64,000 nt of DNA from Magnetospirillum aberrantis SpK (lineage in GTDB: Bacteria; Pseudomonadota; Alphaproteobacteria; Rhodospirillales; Magnetospirillaceae): positions 124,001 to 188,000 of the forward strand of contig NZ_JAAIYP010000034.1 in NCBI RefSeq assembly GCF_011022235.1, written 5' to 3'. The position numbers were made by a program, and so were the translations under genes. Shown here piece after piece: positions 7,280 through 15,783 of this stretch. How positions within the stretch are numbered: the stretch's first letter is position 1; each line of letters opens with the position of its first letter. Under the pieces are notes generated by a model that worked only from the letters and a program-made list of their open reading frames with translations, was not told the origin of the DNA and did not search any database.

Positions 7280-9010
7280 ATGGGTGTGGCGGATTCCGAT
7301 ACGGCGACAACAGGCGGAAAGACAAGGCCGGCCTTTCGGCTCAGTTCGCTTTCGACGCTGAAGTCGAATGCGTTCGACTTGGCGGTGGCGTCGTTGTTCC
7401 TGAACATTCTCGGGCTTGCCATGCCCATGTCGTTGTTGCAGGTCTACGACCGCATCCTGCCCAACAAGTCGACCGGCACCATGATTTTGTTATTGCTCAG
7501 CGTCTTGGGGGCTTTGGCGCTTGAGAGCCTTCTTAATTTCGGACGTTCCTGGGTGACCGGTTGGGTTGGTGCCCGTTTCGAGCACAAGGCCAGTTGCGAG
7601 GCGTTGCGCCGCCTGACCATGACCGGCATCGACAATTTTGAAACGGAAGGGGCGGGCGTCCATCTGGAACGCATGAACTCGTTGGCGACAGTACGCGAGT
7701 TTTATGCCGGCCAAGCGCTTCTGACCATCCTCGACCTGCCTTTCGCCCTGCTGTATCTGGGACTGGTGGCGCTGATGGGCGGCTATCTGGTGCTGGTCCC
7801 GGTGTTTCTGCTGGCGGCCTTTGGCTTCGCCGCCATGAAGGTGGGGCATTCCCTGCGTGGGGCGATCCAGAAGCGCATTTCGGCCGACGATCGGCGGTTC
7901 AACTTCATCATCGAGGTTCTGGGCGGCATTCACAGCGTCAAGGCCATGTCCATGGAGGCGCAGATGGTGCGCCGCTATGAACGCCTTCAGGAAAGCTGCG
8001 CCGAAAGCTATCACGGCGTGGCGTTGAAAAGCGCCAACGCACTTGGCGTGTCGTCGTTCTTTTCCCAGATGACCACCATTACGGTCGCCGCGTTCGGCAG
8101 TCTGGTGGTGATGGATGGCAACATGACCACTGGTGGTCTTGCCGCCTGTTCCTTGCTGGCCGGCCGCGCCATGGCCCCGCTCCAGAAGGCGCTGGGGGTG
8201 TGGACGCGGTTCCAGACGTTCCTTCTGGCGCGTGAACGGCTGGAAGAGATTTTCAAGCTTCCGGCGGAAGCTGCCGGTAACCTTCCTAAGATGGAAAGCA
8301 TTCGCGGCCGTCTTGAACTGGAAGGGGTCAGTTTTCGGTTCGGGGACAAAGCTCCCGACATTATTTCTGACGCTTCCATATCCATCCAAGAAGGCGAATG
8401 CATCGCCATCCTGGGGGGCAACGGATCGGGCAAGACGACGCTTCTGACCCTGATGCAGGGGGCGATCCGGCCCAAGACCGGGCGCGTTCTGATCGACGGA
8501 TTGGATGTCACCCAATACGATCCACAATCGGTACGCGACAAGATCGCCTACTTGCCGCAGATGGGCGTGTTGTTCCAGGGAACCATCTTGCAGAACATCA
8601 CCATGTTCCGTCCCGAACTCGAGGATGTGGCGGTGGAAACCGCGGCTCTTCTGGGATTGGACGAGGTGGTCGCCACCATGCCCATGGGCTTCGACAGCAG
8701 TGTCGGCGATGGCGCCTACGATTCGCTGCCGCGCGGCATCAAACAGCGTATCGCTATCGCCCGTGCCCTGGTCAACAATCCGCGCATCGTCTTGTTCGAC
8801 GAAGCCAACACCGCCGTCGATGGCGCGGGCGACAACTTCCTCAGGGTGTGGCTGGAACGGGCCAAGGGTAAACGCACCTTGGTTCTGGTGACCCATCGCC
8901 CGTCTTTGGTGAAACTGGCCGACCGGGTTTTCGACCTGGACCGGGGGCGTTTGACCCCGCGTCCCCATCAGGAACAGCGTCCCGCCCTGGCCACGGGAGG
9001 GCAACCGTGA
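7280..9010 (+). CDS. Type I secretion ABC transporter, first subunit (PrtD/LapB-like)
   Basis: A 576-aa ABC exporter half-transporter with an N-terminal six-helix membrane domain (about residues 25-310) and a C-terminal ATPase. Walker A is GGNGSGKTT (about 378-386) and Walker B is IVLFDEA (about 503-509), with an H-loop THRP. The signature motif is degenerate: LPRGIKQR instead of LSGGQ. With the next two genes it forms an inner-membrane pump of a type I secretion system that exports proteins directly to the outside. The start is the ATG at 7280. The stop overlaps the next start (GTGA). Confidence 0.88.
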   Translation: MGVADSDTATTGGKTRPAFRLSSLSTLKSNAFDLAVASLFLNILGLAMPMSLLQVYDRILPNKSTGTMILLLLSVLGALALESLLNFGRSWVTGWVGARFEHKASCEALRRLTMTGIDNFETEGAGVHLERMNSLATVREFYAGQALLTILDLPFALLYLGLVALMGGYLVLVPVFLLAAFGFAAMKVGHSLRGAIQKRISADDRRFNFIIEVLGGIHSVKAMSMEAQMVRRYERLQESCAESYHGVALKSANALGVSSFFSQMTTITVAAFGSLVVMDGNMTTGGLAACSLLAGRAMAPLQKALGVWTRFQTFLLARERLEEIFKLPAEAAGNLPKMESIRGRLELEGVSFRFGDKAPDIISDASISIQEGECIAILGGNGSGKTTLLTLMQGAIRPKTGRVLIDGLDVTQYDPQSVRDKIAYLPQMGVLFQGTILQNITMFRPELEDVAVETAALLGLDEVVATMPMGFDSSVGDGAYDSLPRGIKQRIAIARALVNNPRIVLFDEANTAVDGAGDNFLRVWLERAKGKRTLVLVTHRPSLVKLADRVFDLDRGRLTPRPHQEQRPALATGGQP

Positions 9011-11175
9011 CTTCTGCCCCGATGATCGCCGCGCAGCCCAAGGCCAGCGCCCAGGCTATCGAGCATTATCAACAACATCTGGCGCAAAACGCGTTGGGTG
9101 GGTTCAGTGCCGCCTCCGACCTCGCCGCCTGTCTGTTGCCGTTGCTCAAATCCTTGGGATGGAAGGGCGATCCGCGCAACGTGGCCGAAGCGTTGCCTCA
9201 TTTCGCCAACGATCTGGATTTGACCGGCCTGCGCAACGTCATGGCGACCCTGAATTATTCCAGCCGGCCCGAACGGGTGACGGTGGACGAGGTCGATCCA
9301 CGCCTGTTGCCGTGTCTGTTCCTGCCTGACCGCGAGCATGCGCTGGTCGTCAAGTCCAACCGCGACGGCGTCATCGAGGTGTTCGACAGCGCGCAAGGCG
9401 AAAGCCGCGAGTTGGAAAACCCTCATGTCCGCGGCACAGCCTATTTCTTCACTCCCATGGCGGCCGACACCGGGCCATTGCGTGGGGGCTGGTTCCGCCA
9501 TGTTCTCGACCGTTTCCGGCCATTGTTCTGGCAGGCGTTCTTCGTGACCCTGTTCCTGAACATCATGAGCCTGGGGGCGCCCATTTTCGTCATGAACGTG
9601 TACGACAAGGTGATCGGGACCGGGTCGATCCCGACGCTTCTGGCGTTTTGTATCGGTGTCGGCATCGCGTTGGTGTTCGACACCATTCTGCGTGGTGTCC
9701 GCGCGCGTATCCTGGCCTTCATCGGCGCGCGGCTTGACCACATCATGGGCAACAACATCTTCCAGCACATCCTGTCGCTGCCGCCCGGTTTCACCGAACG
9801 CGCAACCATCGGCGCCCAGGTGGCGCGCATCAAGGATTTCGAGTCGGTGCGCGAGTTCTTCACCGGACCGTTGGCGACGGTGTTCATGGAGCTTCCGTTC
9901 GCCATCTTCTATTTCGCGGTCATTTTCTGGTTGGGCGGTGTCCTGGCGCTGGTTCCGGTGATCGGAACGGCCCTTTTCATCCTTGGCGGCATCCTGGTCA
10001 TGCCGATCGTTCGCAAGAACGTGGCTATCGCCGGCCGGGCCGCGTCGCGCCGCCAGGAATTCCTGGTCGAGACCCTGGGCAAGATGCGCGCGGTCAAGCT
10101 TTCGGCCGGCGAACAGAACTGGCTTAAACGCTATCGCGACATGTCGGCGCGTGCCGCCTATGGCGGGTTCAAGAACGGCGTGTTCGCCAGCATCGTGACG
10201 GGTGGTTCCAACGCGTTGATCGTCACCGCCGGCATGGCGACCATCGCCATCGGCGTCATGGGCGTCATCGAGGGGACCATGACCACCGGCGGCCTGATCG
10301 CGGCCATGATGCTGGTATGGCGGGTGCTCTCGCCGTTGCAAACCGCGTTCACCCTGATCCAGCGTATCGAGCAGGTGAGGGGGTCGATCACCCAGATCGA
10401 CAGCCTGATGAATCTTAAGCCGGAACGCGATCCGCGCGCCATGGTGGCCCCCATCAAGAACCTCAAGGGACGGGTGTCGTTCTCGCGCGTTTCGTTGCGT
10501 TATTCCAACGACGCCGATCCGGCTTTGGTGGGCGTGTCGTTCGACGTCGAGCCCGGCGAGGTGGTGGCCGTCACCGGACGCAACGGTTCAGGCAAGTCGA
10601 CCATCATCAAGATGATCCTGGGGCTTTATACGCCGCAAGCGGGATCGATCCGTATCGACAGTTCCGATATCCGTCAGATCGACCCGGTCGAGTTGCGTCA
10701 CGCTGTCGCTTATGTGCCGCAGGTATGCAACCTGTATTTCGGCACCATCGCCCAAAATTTGCGTCTGGCGGCACCGACAGCCACCGACGCAGACATCCGC
10801 TGGGCTTGCGAGATGGCGGACGTCTGGGATGAAATCCAGGCATTGCCGCGTGGCCTCGACACCCGTGTCGGTGACGGTTCGTCCGACCACCTGCCGACCA
10901 GTTTCGTCCAGAAATTGTCGCTGACGCGGGCCTATCTCAAGCGCAGTCCGTTGATGTTGTTCGACGAGCCGGTCAACGGCCTGGATTTCGAAGGCGACCG
11001 CCAGTTCATGCAGGCGGTGGACTTCTTCCGTGGTCAGTCCACCATCTTCATGGTCACCCATCGTCCCAGCCATCTGCGGTTCGCCGACCGCATCTTGGTG
11101 TTTGACGCCGGTTATCTGCGTCTTGCCGGTCCCGCCGAAGAAGTTCGCGCCCGTATTCCTCCCGATTTGATCTAG
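9007..11175 (+). CDS. Type I secretion ABC transporter, second subunit with C39-like N-terminal domain
   Basis: A 722-aa ABC exporter subunit. Residues 1-150 look like the inactive peptidase-like (C39-like) domain that binds RTX substrates in HlyB-type transporters. The membrane domain spans about 170-460 and the ATPase follows, with Walker A GRNGSGKST (about 523-531) and Walker B LMLFDEP (about 649-655). Its ABC signature is also degenerate (LPTSFVQK). The GTG start overlaps the previous stop by four bases. It probably forms a heterodimer with the first subunit. No RTX substrate or TolC homologue is visible nearby. Confidence 0.87.
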   Translation: MTSAPMIAAQPKASAQAIEHYQQHLAQNALGGFSAASDLAACLLPLLKSLGWKGDPRNVAEALPHFANDLDLTGLRNVMATLNYSSRPERVTVDEVDPRLLPCLFLPDREHALVVKSNRDGVIEVFDSAQGESRELENPHVRGTAYFFTPMAADTGPLRGGWFRHVLDRFRPLFWQAFFVTLFLNIMSLGAPIFVMNVYDKVIGTGSIPTLLAFCIGVGIALVFDTILRGVRARILAFIGARLDHIMGNNIFQHILSLPPGFTERATIGAQVARIKDFESVREFFTGPLATVFMELPFAIFYFAVIFWLGGVLALVPVIGTALFILGGILVMPIVRKNVAIAGRAASRRQEFLVETLGKMRAVKLSAGEQNWLKRYRDMSARAAYGGFKNGVFASIVTGGSNALIVTAGMATIAIGVMGVIEGTMTTGGLIAAMMLVWRVLSPLQTAFTLIQRIEQVRGSITQIDSLMNLKPERDPRAMVAPIKNLKGRVSFSRVSLRYSNDADPALVGVSFDVEPGEVVAVTGRNGSGKSTIIKMILGLYTPQAGSIRIDSSDIRQIDPVELRHAVAYVPQVCNLYFGTIAQNLRLAAPTATDADIRWACEMADVWDEIQALPRGLDTRVGDGSSDHLPTSFVQKLSLTRAYLKRSPLMLFDEPVNGLDFEGDRQFMQAVDFFRGQSTIFMVTHRPSHLRFADRILVFDAGYLRLAGPAEEVRARIPPDLI

Positions 11176-11195
11176 CCCCGGGATTTGATGTCGCC

Positions 11196-12581
11196 ATGAG
11201 CAGCCAGAGCCTCGTCCCTCGCCCCCCCGATTTGCCGGCCCCCCACGAGCAGGCCCCCCGGCCGGTGGTCAAGCAATCGAGCCGCGTTACCCGTCATCTG
11301 GCCCAGGCGGTGCAGTTGGAGGAAAGCGGCACCGCGCCACTGATCCGTTTCACCATGTTGTTGGCGTCGGTGGCGTGCATAGCCTTCGTCACCTGGGCGG
11401 CTTTCACCCATATCGACGAAGTGGCCATGGCCGAGGGCGAAGTGATCCCGGTCGGGTCGGTCAAGACGGTGCAGCACCTGGAAGGGGGACAGGTCGAAGA
11501 GATCCTGGTCAAGGAAGGCGAGTTGGTTGATGCCGACCAGCCCTTGCTTAAGTTGTCGCCGGCCGCCGCCCTGGCCGATCTGGAACAGACTCGTGCCCGC
11601 GAAATGACGCTGTTGCTGAAGTCGGAACGTATCCGGGCGTTCGTCGATGGCCGTCAGCCCGATTTTTCATTCGGCAAGGGATACGAACGGCTGATCGCCG
11701 ACAATCTGGCCATCTGGCAAGGCCAGATTCAGGCTCGTGACAACTCGCGATTAGTGATCATGTCGCAGATCGACCAGAAACGCTCCGACCTGCATGTCCT
11801 GGAAAATCAGCAATCGTCGTTGCACGACCAGATTTCCTCGCTGCAACAGGTCATGTCCATGAAAGAGGAACTGGTCAACAAGGGCCTTATCAGCCGCGTC
11901 AATTATTTCGACGCCAAACGCGAACTGGCCCGTGTCCAGGGCGAATTGACCCGCACTGTTGGCCAGGCCATCACCGCCCGCGACGCCTTGCGGGAAATGG
12001 AACAGCGCCTTGACGATCAGCAATCCACCCTGGTCAAGCAAAGCATGGACGAGTTGGGCGTCACCATCGCCGAACTGGCCCAGGTTCAGGAAAGCATCGG
12101 CCGTCTTGAGGACAAGGTGAAGCGCCTGATCATTCCGTCACCGGTGCGGGGCTATGTCAAAGGGTTGACGGTGCGCAATTCCGGCGCGGTGATCCAGCCG
12201 GGCGGCGTGGTGTGCGACGTGGTGCCCGTCGACCGCGAAATGAAGGTCGAGGCCAAGGTGCAGCCGCGCGATGTCGGCCATCTCAAGGTCGGGCAAAAGG
12301 TCAAGGTCAAGGTCACCACCTACGACTTCGCGCGTTATGGCGCGATCTTCGGAGAATTGCAGGCGGTGTCGGCCACCAGCTTCCTGAATGAAAAGAACGA
12401 GCCCTATTTCAAGGCCCAGGTCAAGTTGGACCGGAACTTTGTTGGCCGTGATCCGGGAATGCATGTGGTGACCCCCGGCATGACGGTTCAGACGGAAATC
12501 ATCACCGGCAACAAGACGTTGTTGCAATACATGCTGAAACCCATCTTCACCCAGATGGAGCAAAGCTTCCACGAGCGGTGA
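11196..12581 (+). CDS. Type I secretion membrane fusion protein, HlyD family
   Basis: A 461-aa periplasmic adaptor that links the inner-membrane ABC pump to an outer-membrane channel. It has a cytoplasmic N-terminus of about 50 residues rich in proline, one transmembrane helix (TMLLASVACIAFVTWAAF, about 50-67), a lipoyl-like half (VQHLEGGQVEEILV), a long coiled-coil hairpin (about 170-320), the second lipoyl half (IIPSPVRGYVKGL) and a C-terminal beta domain. The family motif PGMTV (VVTPGMTVQTEI) sits near the end. It starts 20 nt after the ABC gene, in one operon. A small GC hairpin follows the stop. Confidence 0.92.
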   Translation: MSSQSLVPRPPDLPAPHEQAPRPVVKQSSRVTRHLAQAVQLEESGTAPLIRFTMLLASVACIAFVTWAAFTHIDEVAMAEGEVIPVGSVKTVQHLEGGQVEEILVKEGELVDADQPLLKLSPAAALADLEQTRAREMTLLLKSERIRAFVDGRQPDFSFGKGYERLIADNLAIWQGQIQARDNSRLVIMSQIDQKRSDLHVLENQQSSLHDQISSLQQVMSMKEELVNKGLISRVNYFDAKRELARVQGELTRTVGQAITARDALREMEQRLDDQQSTLVKQSMDELGVTIAELAQVQESIGRLEDKVKRLIIPSPVRGYVKGLTVRNSGAVIQPGGVVCDVVPVDREMKVEAKVQPRDVGHLKVGQKVKVKVTTYDFARYGAIFGELQAVSATSFLNEKNEPYFKAQVKLDRNFVGRDPGMHVVTPGMTVQTEIITGNKTLLQYMLKPIFTQMEQSFHER

Positions 12582-12586
12582 CAGGG

Positions 12587-12604
12587 GCGGGACCACATTC
12601 CCGC
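12587..12604 (+). repeat. Short GC hairpin after the type I secretion operon
   Basis: GCGGGA pairs with TCCCGC around a six-base loop, six bases after the HlyD stop. There is no T-run, so it is at best a weak or Rho-assisted terminator. Confidence 0.35.
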
Positions 12605-12682
12605 ATGAGGGAAAACGCTAGGTTGCGCCGGGGCTCCGCCTCGGCCATCCTGTCGTGACCCATTCCCTGCCCCCTCCCGGAC

Positions 12683-13378
12683 ATGACCAGCCAGACTCCA
12701 GAAATTTCCCCGCCGCCCCCGGAACCCGAAAAGCTACCCTGGCACCTCACTTTGCTGGGGCGCCTCAGGGCCTATTTTTTCGCCGGCATCTTGGTTACCG
12801 CTCCGGTTTCCATCACCTTCTATCTGGCTTGGAAGTTCATCTTGTTCATGGACGACCAAGTGTCGCCACTGATTCCCCCGGCTTTCAATCCCAAGAACTG
12901 GGGCATTCCCGGTTTCGGTCTGGTGGCGGTGGTGGTGTCGCTGACCCTTGTCGGAGCGTTGACCGCCGGATTCTTCGGCCGCGTTCTGGTGCGGCTGTAC
13001 GATACGGTGCTGGAACGCATGCCGGTGTTGCGCGGCATCTATTCCGCGGTGAAGCAGATTTTCGAAACCATGCTGGCGCAAAAGGCCAACGCCTTTCGCG
13101 AAGTGGCGTTGATCGAATATCCGCGCAAGGGAATCTGGACGCTGGCTTTCATTACGGGAACGCCAAAGGGACAATTGCGGTCCTGTTTCGATGATGAAAT
13201 GGTCAACGTCTTCGTGCCGACCACGCCCAATCCCACGTCTGGATTTCTGTTGTTTCTGCCGAAACGTGATGTCCGCATTCTGGACATGAGTGTCGAGGAC
13301 GGCATCAAGATGGTGGTTTCCACCGGCATCATCACGCCGTCGGAAAAGCCGCAGGTCAGCCCGAACGCAAGGTCCTGA
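12683..13378 (+). CDS. DUF502 family membrane protein
   Basis: A 231-aa protein of the DUF502 family. After a proline-rich cytoplasmic start it has two transmembrane segments (YFFAGILVTAPVSITFYLAW, about 32-51, and FGLVAVVVSLTLVGALTAGF, about 76-95). The family blocks RLYDTVLERMPVLRGIYSAVKQ and PKGxxTLAFITG are present, followed by a conserved domain ending near VVSTGIITP. Function is unknown; related proteins are membrane components of plants and bacteria. The 3' end overlaps the convergent recG gene by 23 nt. Confidence 0.88.
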   Translation: MTSQTPEISPPPPEPEKLPWHLTLLGRLRAYFFAGILVTAPVSITFYLAWKFILFMDDQVSPLIPPAFNPKNWGIPGFGLVAVVVSLTLVGALTAGFFGRVLVRLYDTVLERMPVLRGIYSAVKQIFETMLAQKANAFREVALIEYPRKGIWTLAFITGTPKGQLRSCFDDEMVNVFVPTTPNPTSGFLLFLPKRDVRILDMSVEDGIKMVVSTGIITPSEKPQVSPNARS

Positions 13379-15437
13379 CCGCCGCGTCGCGGTCGAACAG
13401 GTAAAGCAATACCCGCAACGCCTGACCTCTGGGGCTGGACAGGTCGGGATCCCGTCCGAGGATCAACCCGGCATCGTCCCGCGCCGCCGCCAACAGGTCA
13501 CCATGGACGGAAAGGTCGGCCAGGGCGAATTCCGGCAGGCCGCTCTGCTTGGTTCCCAAAACTTCGCCGCCGCCACGCAGCCGCAAATCTTCCTCGGCGA
13601 TCAGAAAACCGTCTTCGGTGGCGCGCATGATCTCAAGCCGCGCCTTGGCGTTTTCCGACAACGGCGAATCATAGAGCAACAGGCAGGTGGAAGCCCCGGT
13701 GCCTCGCCCGACACGGCCACGCAACTGGTGCAATTGGGCCAGACCGAAGCGTTCGGCGTGCTCGATGACCATGATGGTCGCCTCGGGTACGTTGACCCCC
13801 ACTTCGATGACCGTGGTGGCGACCAGGATTTCAAGCGCGCCTTCGGCGAACTCGGCCATCACCTTGTCCTTGGCCGGGCCCTTCATCTTACCATGCACCA
13901 ATCCCACCCGGTCACCGAACAACTGGCTCAGGTGGCGGTGGCGGTCCTCGGCCGCCGCCAGATCGGAGTTTTCCGATTCCTCGACCAAAGGGCAAACCCA
14001 ATAGACCCGAGCCCCCGCCCGAATGGCGCGGGCGACACCGCCGATGACGTCTTCCATGCGCGCCAATGGCAAGACACGCGTGTCAACAGGTTGACGTCCC
14101 GGAGGCTTTTCATCCAGGCGCGAACCATCCATGTCGCCATAGGCGGTCAACAGCAAGGTGCGGGGAATAGGGGTGGCGGTCATCACCAGCACGTCCACCG
14201 CGCTTCCCTTGGCCGCCAGTTCCAGGCGCTGGTGAACGCCAAAGCGATGCTGTTCGTCGATGACCGCCAGGGCGAGGTCACGAAAGACGACGTCTTCCTG
14301 GAACAGGGCATGGGTGCCGACAAGAATATCGATTTCACCATCCGCCAAGGCCGCAAGAATGCGGTCGCGCGCTTTTCCCTTGTCGCGCCCGGTCAATAGC
14401 CCGATCCGAACCCCGGCGCTGGCGGCCAAGGGCTCGATGGTGGCAAGGTGCTGGCGAGCCAGGATTTCCGTCGGCGCCATGATCGCCGCCTGTGCGCCGG
14501 TTTCCACGGCACTGAGCGCCGCCAACAGCGCCACGATCGTCTTGCCGCTGCCGACATCACCCTGAAGCAGCCTCAGCATGCGGATCGGTTCTGCCATGTC
14601 GGCGTCGATTTCGGCCAAGGCACGGGTCTGGGCCCTCGTCAACGACCACGGCAGAGCTGCCAGAACCTGGGTGCGCAGACGGCCGTCCCCCTTGACCGGG
14701 CGTCCCTTCAGTTTCCGCATGCTGGCACGCACCATGGCCAAGGCCAGTTGGTTGGCCAACAATTCGTCATAGGCCAGCCGTCGGCGAGACGGGGAATCCT
14801 CGATCACCGCACGTTCGCTGTCGGGACGATGCAGGTTTTCAAGCGCGGCCCGCCAACCAGGGCTTTTTTGTCGGGCCAGCCAGGACTCGTCCTGCCATTC
14901 CGGCAAATCCGGGGCGCGGTCCAGTGCCGCGCGCACGGTCTTCGCCACCATGCGCGCCGAAAGCCCGGCAGTCAGCGGATAAACCGGCTCAACCGTCATG
15001 ACGGCATCTTGTTCCGATGGCGGAACCATGTGGTCGGGATGGGTGATCTGGATTTCGTTATTGAAGTGCTCGACCACGCCGCTGACGACCCGCCACTCGC
15101 CCTCGGGCAATTGCCGGCGCAGCCAGTCCTCGCGGCCGTGGAAAAACACCAGGTGCAGGAAGCCGGTGTCGTCTGAACAGCGCACCCGATAAGGTCGTTT
15201 GGCACTGGACGAGGGGAAATGGGTGTCCACATGCACCAACATCGTCGCCACCTTGCCCGACGGCGCCTCGGCGATTTTTGGATTGAAACGGCGGTCGACC
15301 ACTCCCGACGGCAGATGCCACAACAGATCCACCACCCGTTCGCCACATAATTTGGCGTAAAGAGGCGCCATCTTGGCCCCGATTCCGGGCAAGGTGGTGA
15401 TTGACGCGAACAAGGGGTTCAACAGGGATGGGCGCAT
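13356..15437 (-). CDS. recG: ATP-dependent DNA helicase RecG
   Basis: A 693-aa SF2 helicase that regresses stalled replication forks and branch-migrates recombination intermediates. It has an N-terminal wedge/OB region (about residues 50-230) and helicase motifs GDVGSGKTIVAL (Walker A), DEQHRFGVHQR (motif II), TATPIPRT (III), then VIEVGVNVPEAT and QLRGRVGR (V-VI). The TRG motif region (LRLRGGGEVLGTKQSG) follows. Length is typical. The start ATG at 15437 faces the divergent sdhE-mfd pair. Confidence 0.96.
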   Translation of the reverse strand: MRPSLLNPLFASITTLPGIGAKMAPLYAKLCGERVVDLLWHLPSGVVDRRFNPKIAEAPSGKVATMLVHVDTHFPSSSAKRPYRVRCSDDTGFLHLVFFHGREDWLRRQLPEGEWRVVSGVVEHFNNEIQITHPDHMVPPSEQDAVMTVEPVYPLTAGLSARMVAKTVRAALDRAPDLPEWQDESWLARQKSPGWRAALENLHRPDSERAVIEDSPSRRRLAYDELLANQLALAMVRASMRKLKGRPVKGDGRLRTQVLAALPWSLTRAQTRALAEIDADMAEPIRMLRLLQGDVGSGKTIVALLAALSAVETGAQAAIMAPTEILARQHLATIEPLAASAGVRIGLLTGRDKGKARDRILAALADGEIDILVGTHALFQEDVVFRDLALAVIDEQHRFGVHQRLELAAKGSAVDVLVMTATPIPRTLLLTAYGDMDGSRLDEKPPGRQPVDTRVLPLARMEDVIGGVARAIRAGARVYWVCPLVEESENSDLAAAEDRHRHLSQLFGDRVGLVHGKMKGPAKDKVMAEFAEGALEILVATTVIEVGVNVPEATIMVIEHAERFGLAQLHQLRGRVGRGTGASTCLLLYDSPLSENAKARLEIMRATEDGFLIAEEDLRLRGGGEVLGTKQSGLPEFALADLSVHGDLLAAARDDAGLILGRDPDLSSPRGQALRVLLYLFDRDAAVRTLRSG

Positions 15438-15519
15438 GAAAAGGTGTGCTTGGTGGCTGACAGGCGGGCGGGAACGCTCTATATCCTAGGCTCCCTTGTT
15501 ATTGAAGCATGCCAACGCG

Positions 15520-15783
15520 ATGGACGCACGACTGAAACGACTGATGTTCCGGGCCCACCACATGGGGTCCAATGAAAACGACATCCTGTTTGGTGGGTTC
15601 GCCGACAAATATCTGGCGGGGCTGAACGCCGAACAGGTGGACCGGTTCGAGGCGTTGCTGGCTGAAACCGACACCGACCTGTTCAACTGGGTCACCGCCA
15701 AGGAACCGGCGCCAGAGCGGCTGGATCACGATGTGATGCGCATGCTCGTGGCTTATGTCCAGAACGAAGCGGCTCCCATTTGA
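15520..15783 (+). CDS. sdhE: Succinate dehydrogenase assembly factor (SdhE/DUF339)
   Basis: An 87-aa protein of the SdhE family, which promotes covalent attachment of FAD to SdhA and related flavoproteins. The family pattern is clear (RLKRLMFRAHHMGSNENDI, then FADKYL, and an acidic, helical end). The normally invariant RGxxE motif reads MGSNE here: the Arg is replaced by Met while Gly and Glu remain. The ATG at 15520 gives the usual length; a longer frame exists with a TTG at 15496. Its stop overlaps the mfd start (TTGA), so the two are coupled. Confidence 0.82.
   Translation: MDARLKRLMFRAHHMGSNENDILFGGFADKYLAGLNAEQVDRFEALLAETDTDLFNWVTAKEPAPERLDHDVMRMLVAYVQNEAAPI

Noticed and set aside
7280-12581. 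RTX toxin or adhesin substrate within the secretion operon
   Set aside because: No gene with glycine-rich nonapeptide repeats or a C-terminal secretion signal is adjacent.
13290-14399. Plus-strand open frame of 369 codons opposite recG
   Set aside because: It lies antisense to the well-conserved RecG motifs and has no recognisable domain; a GC-rich shadow frame.
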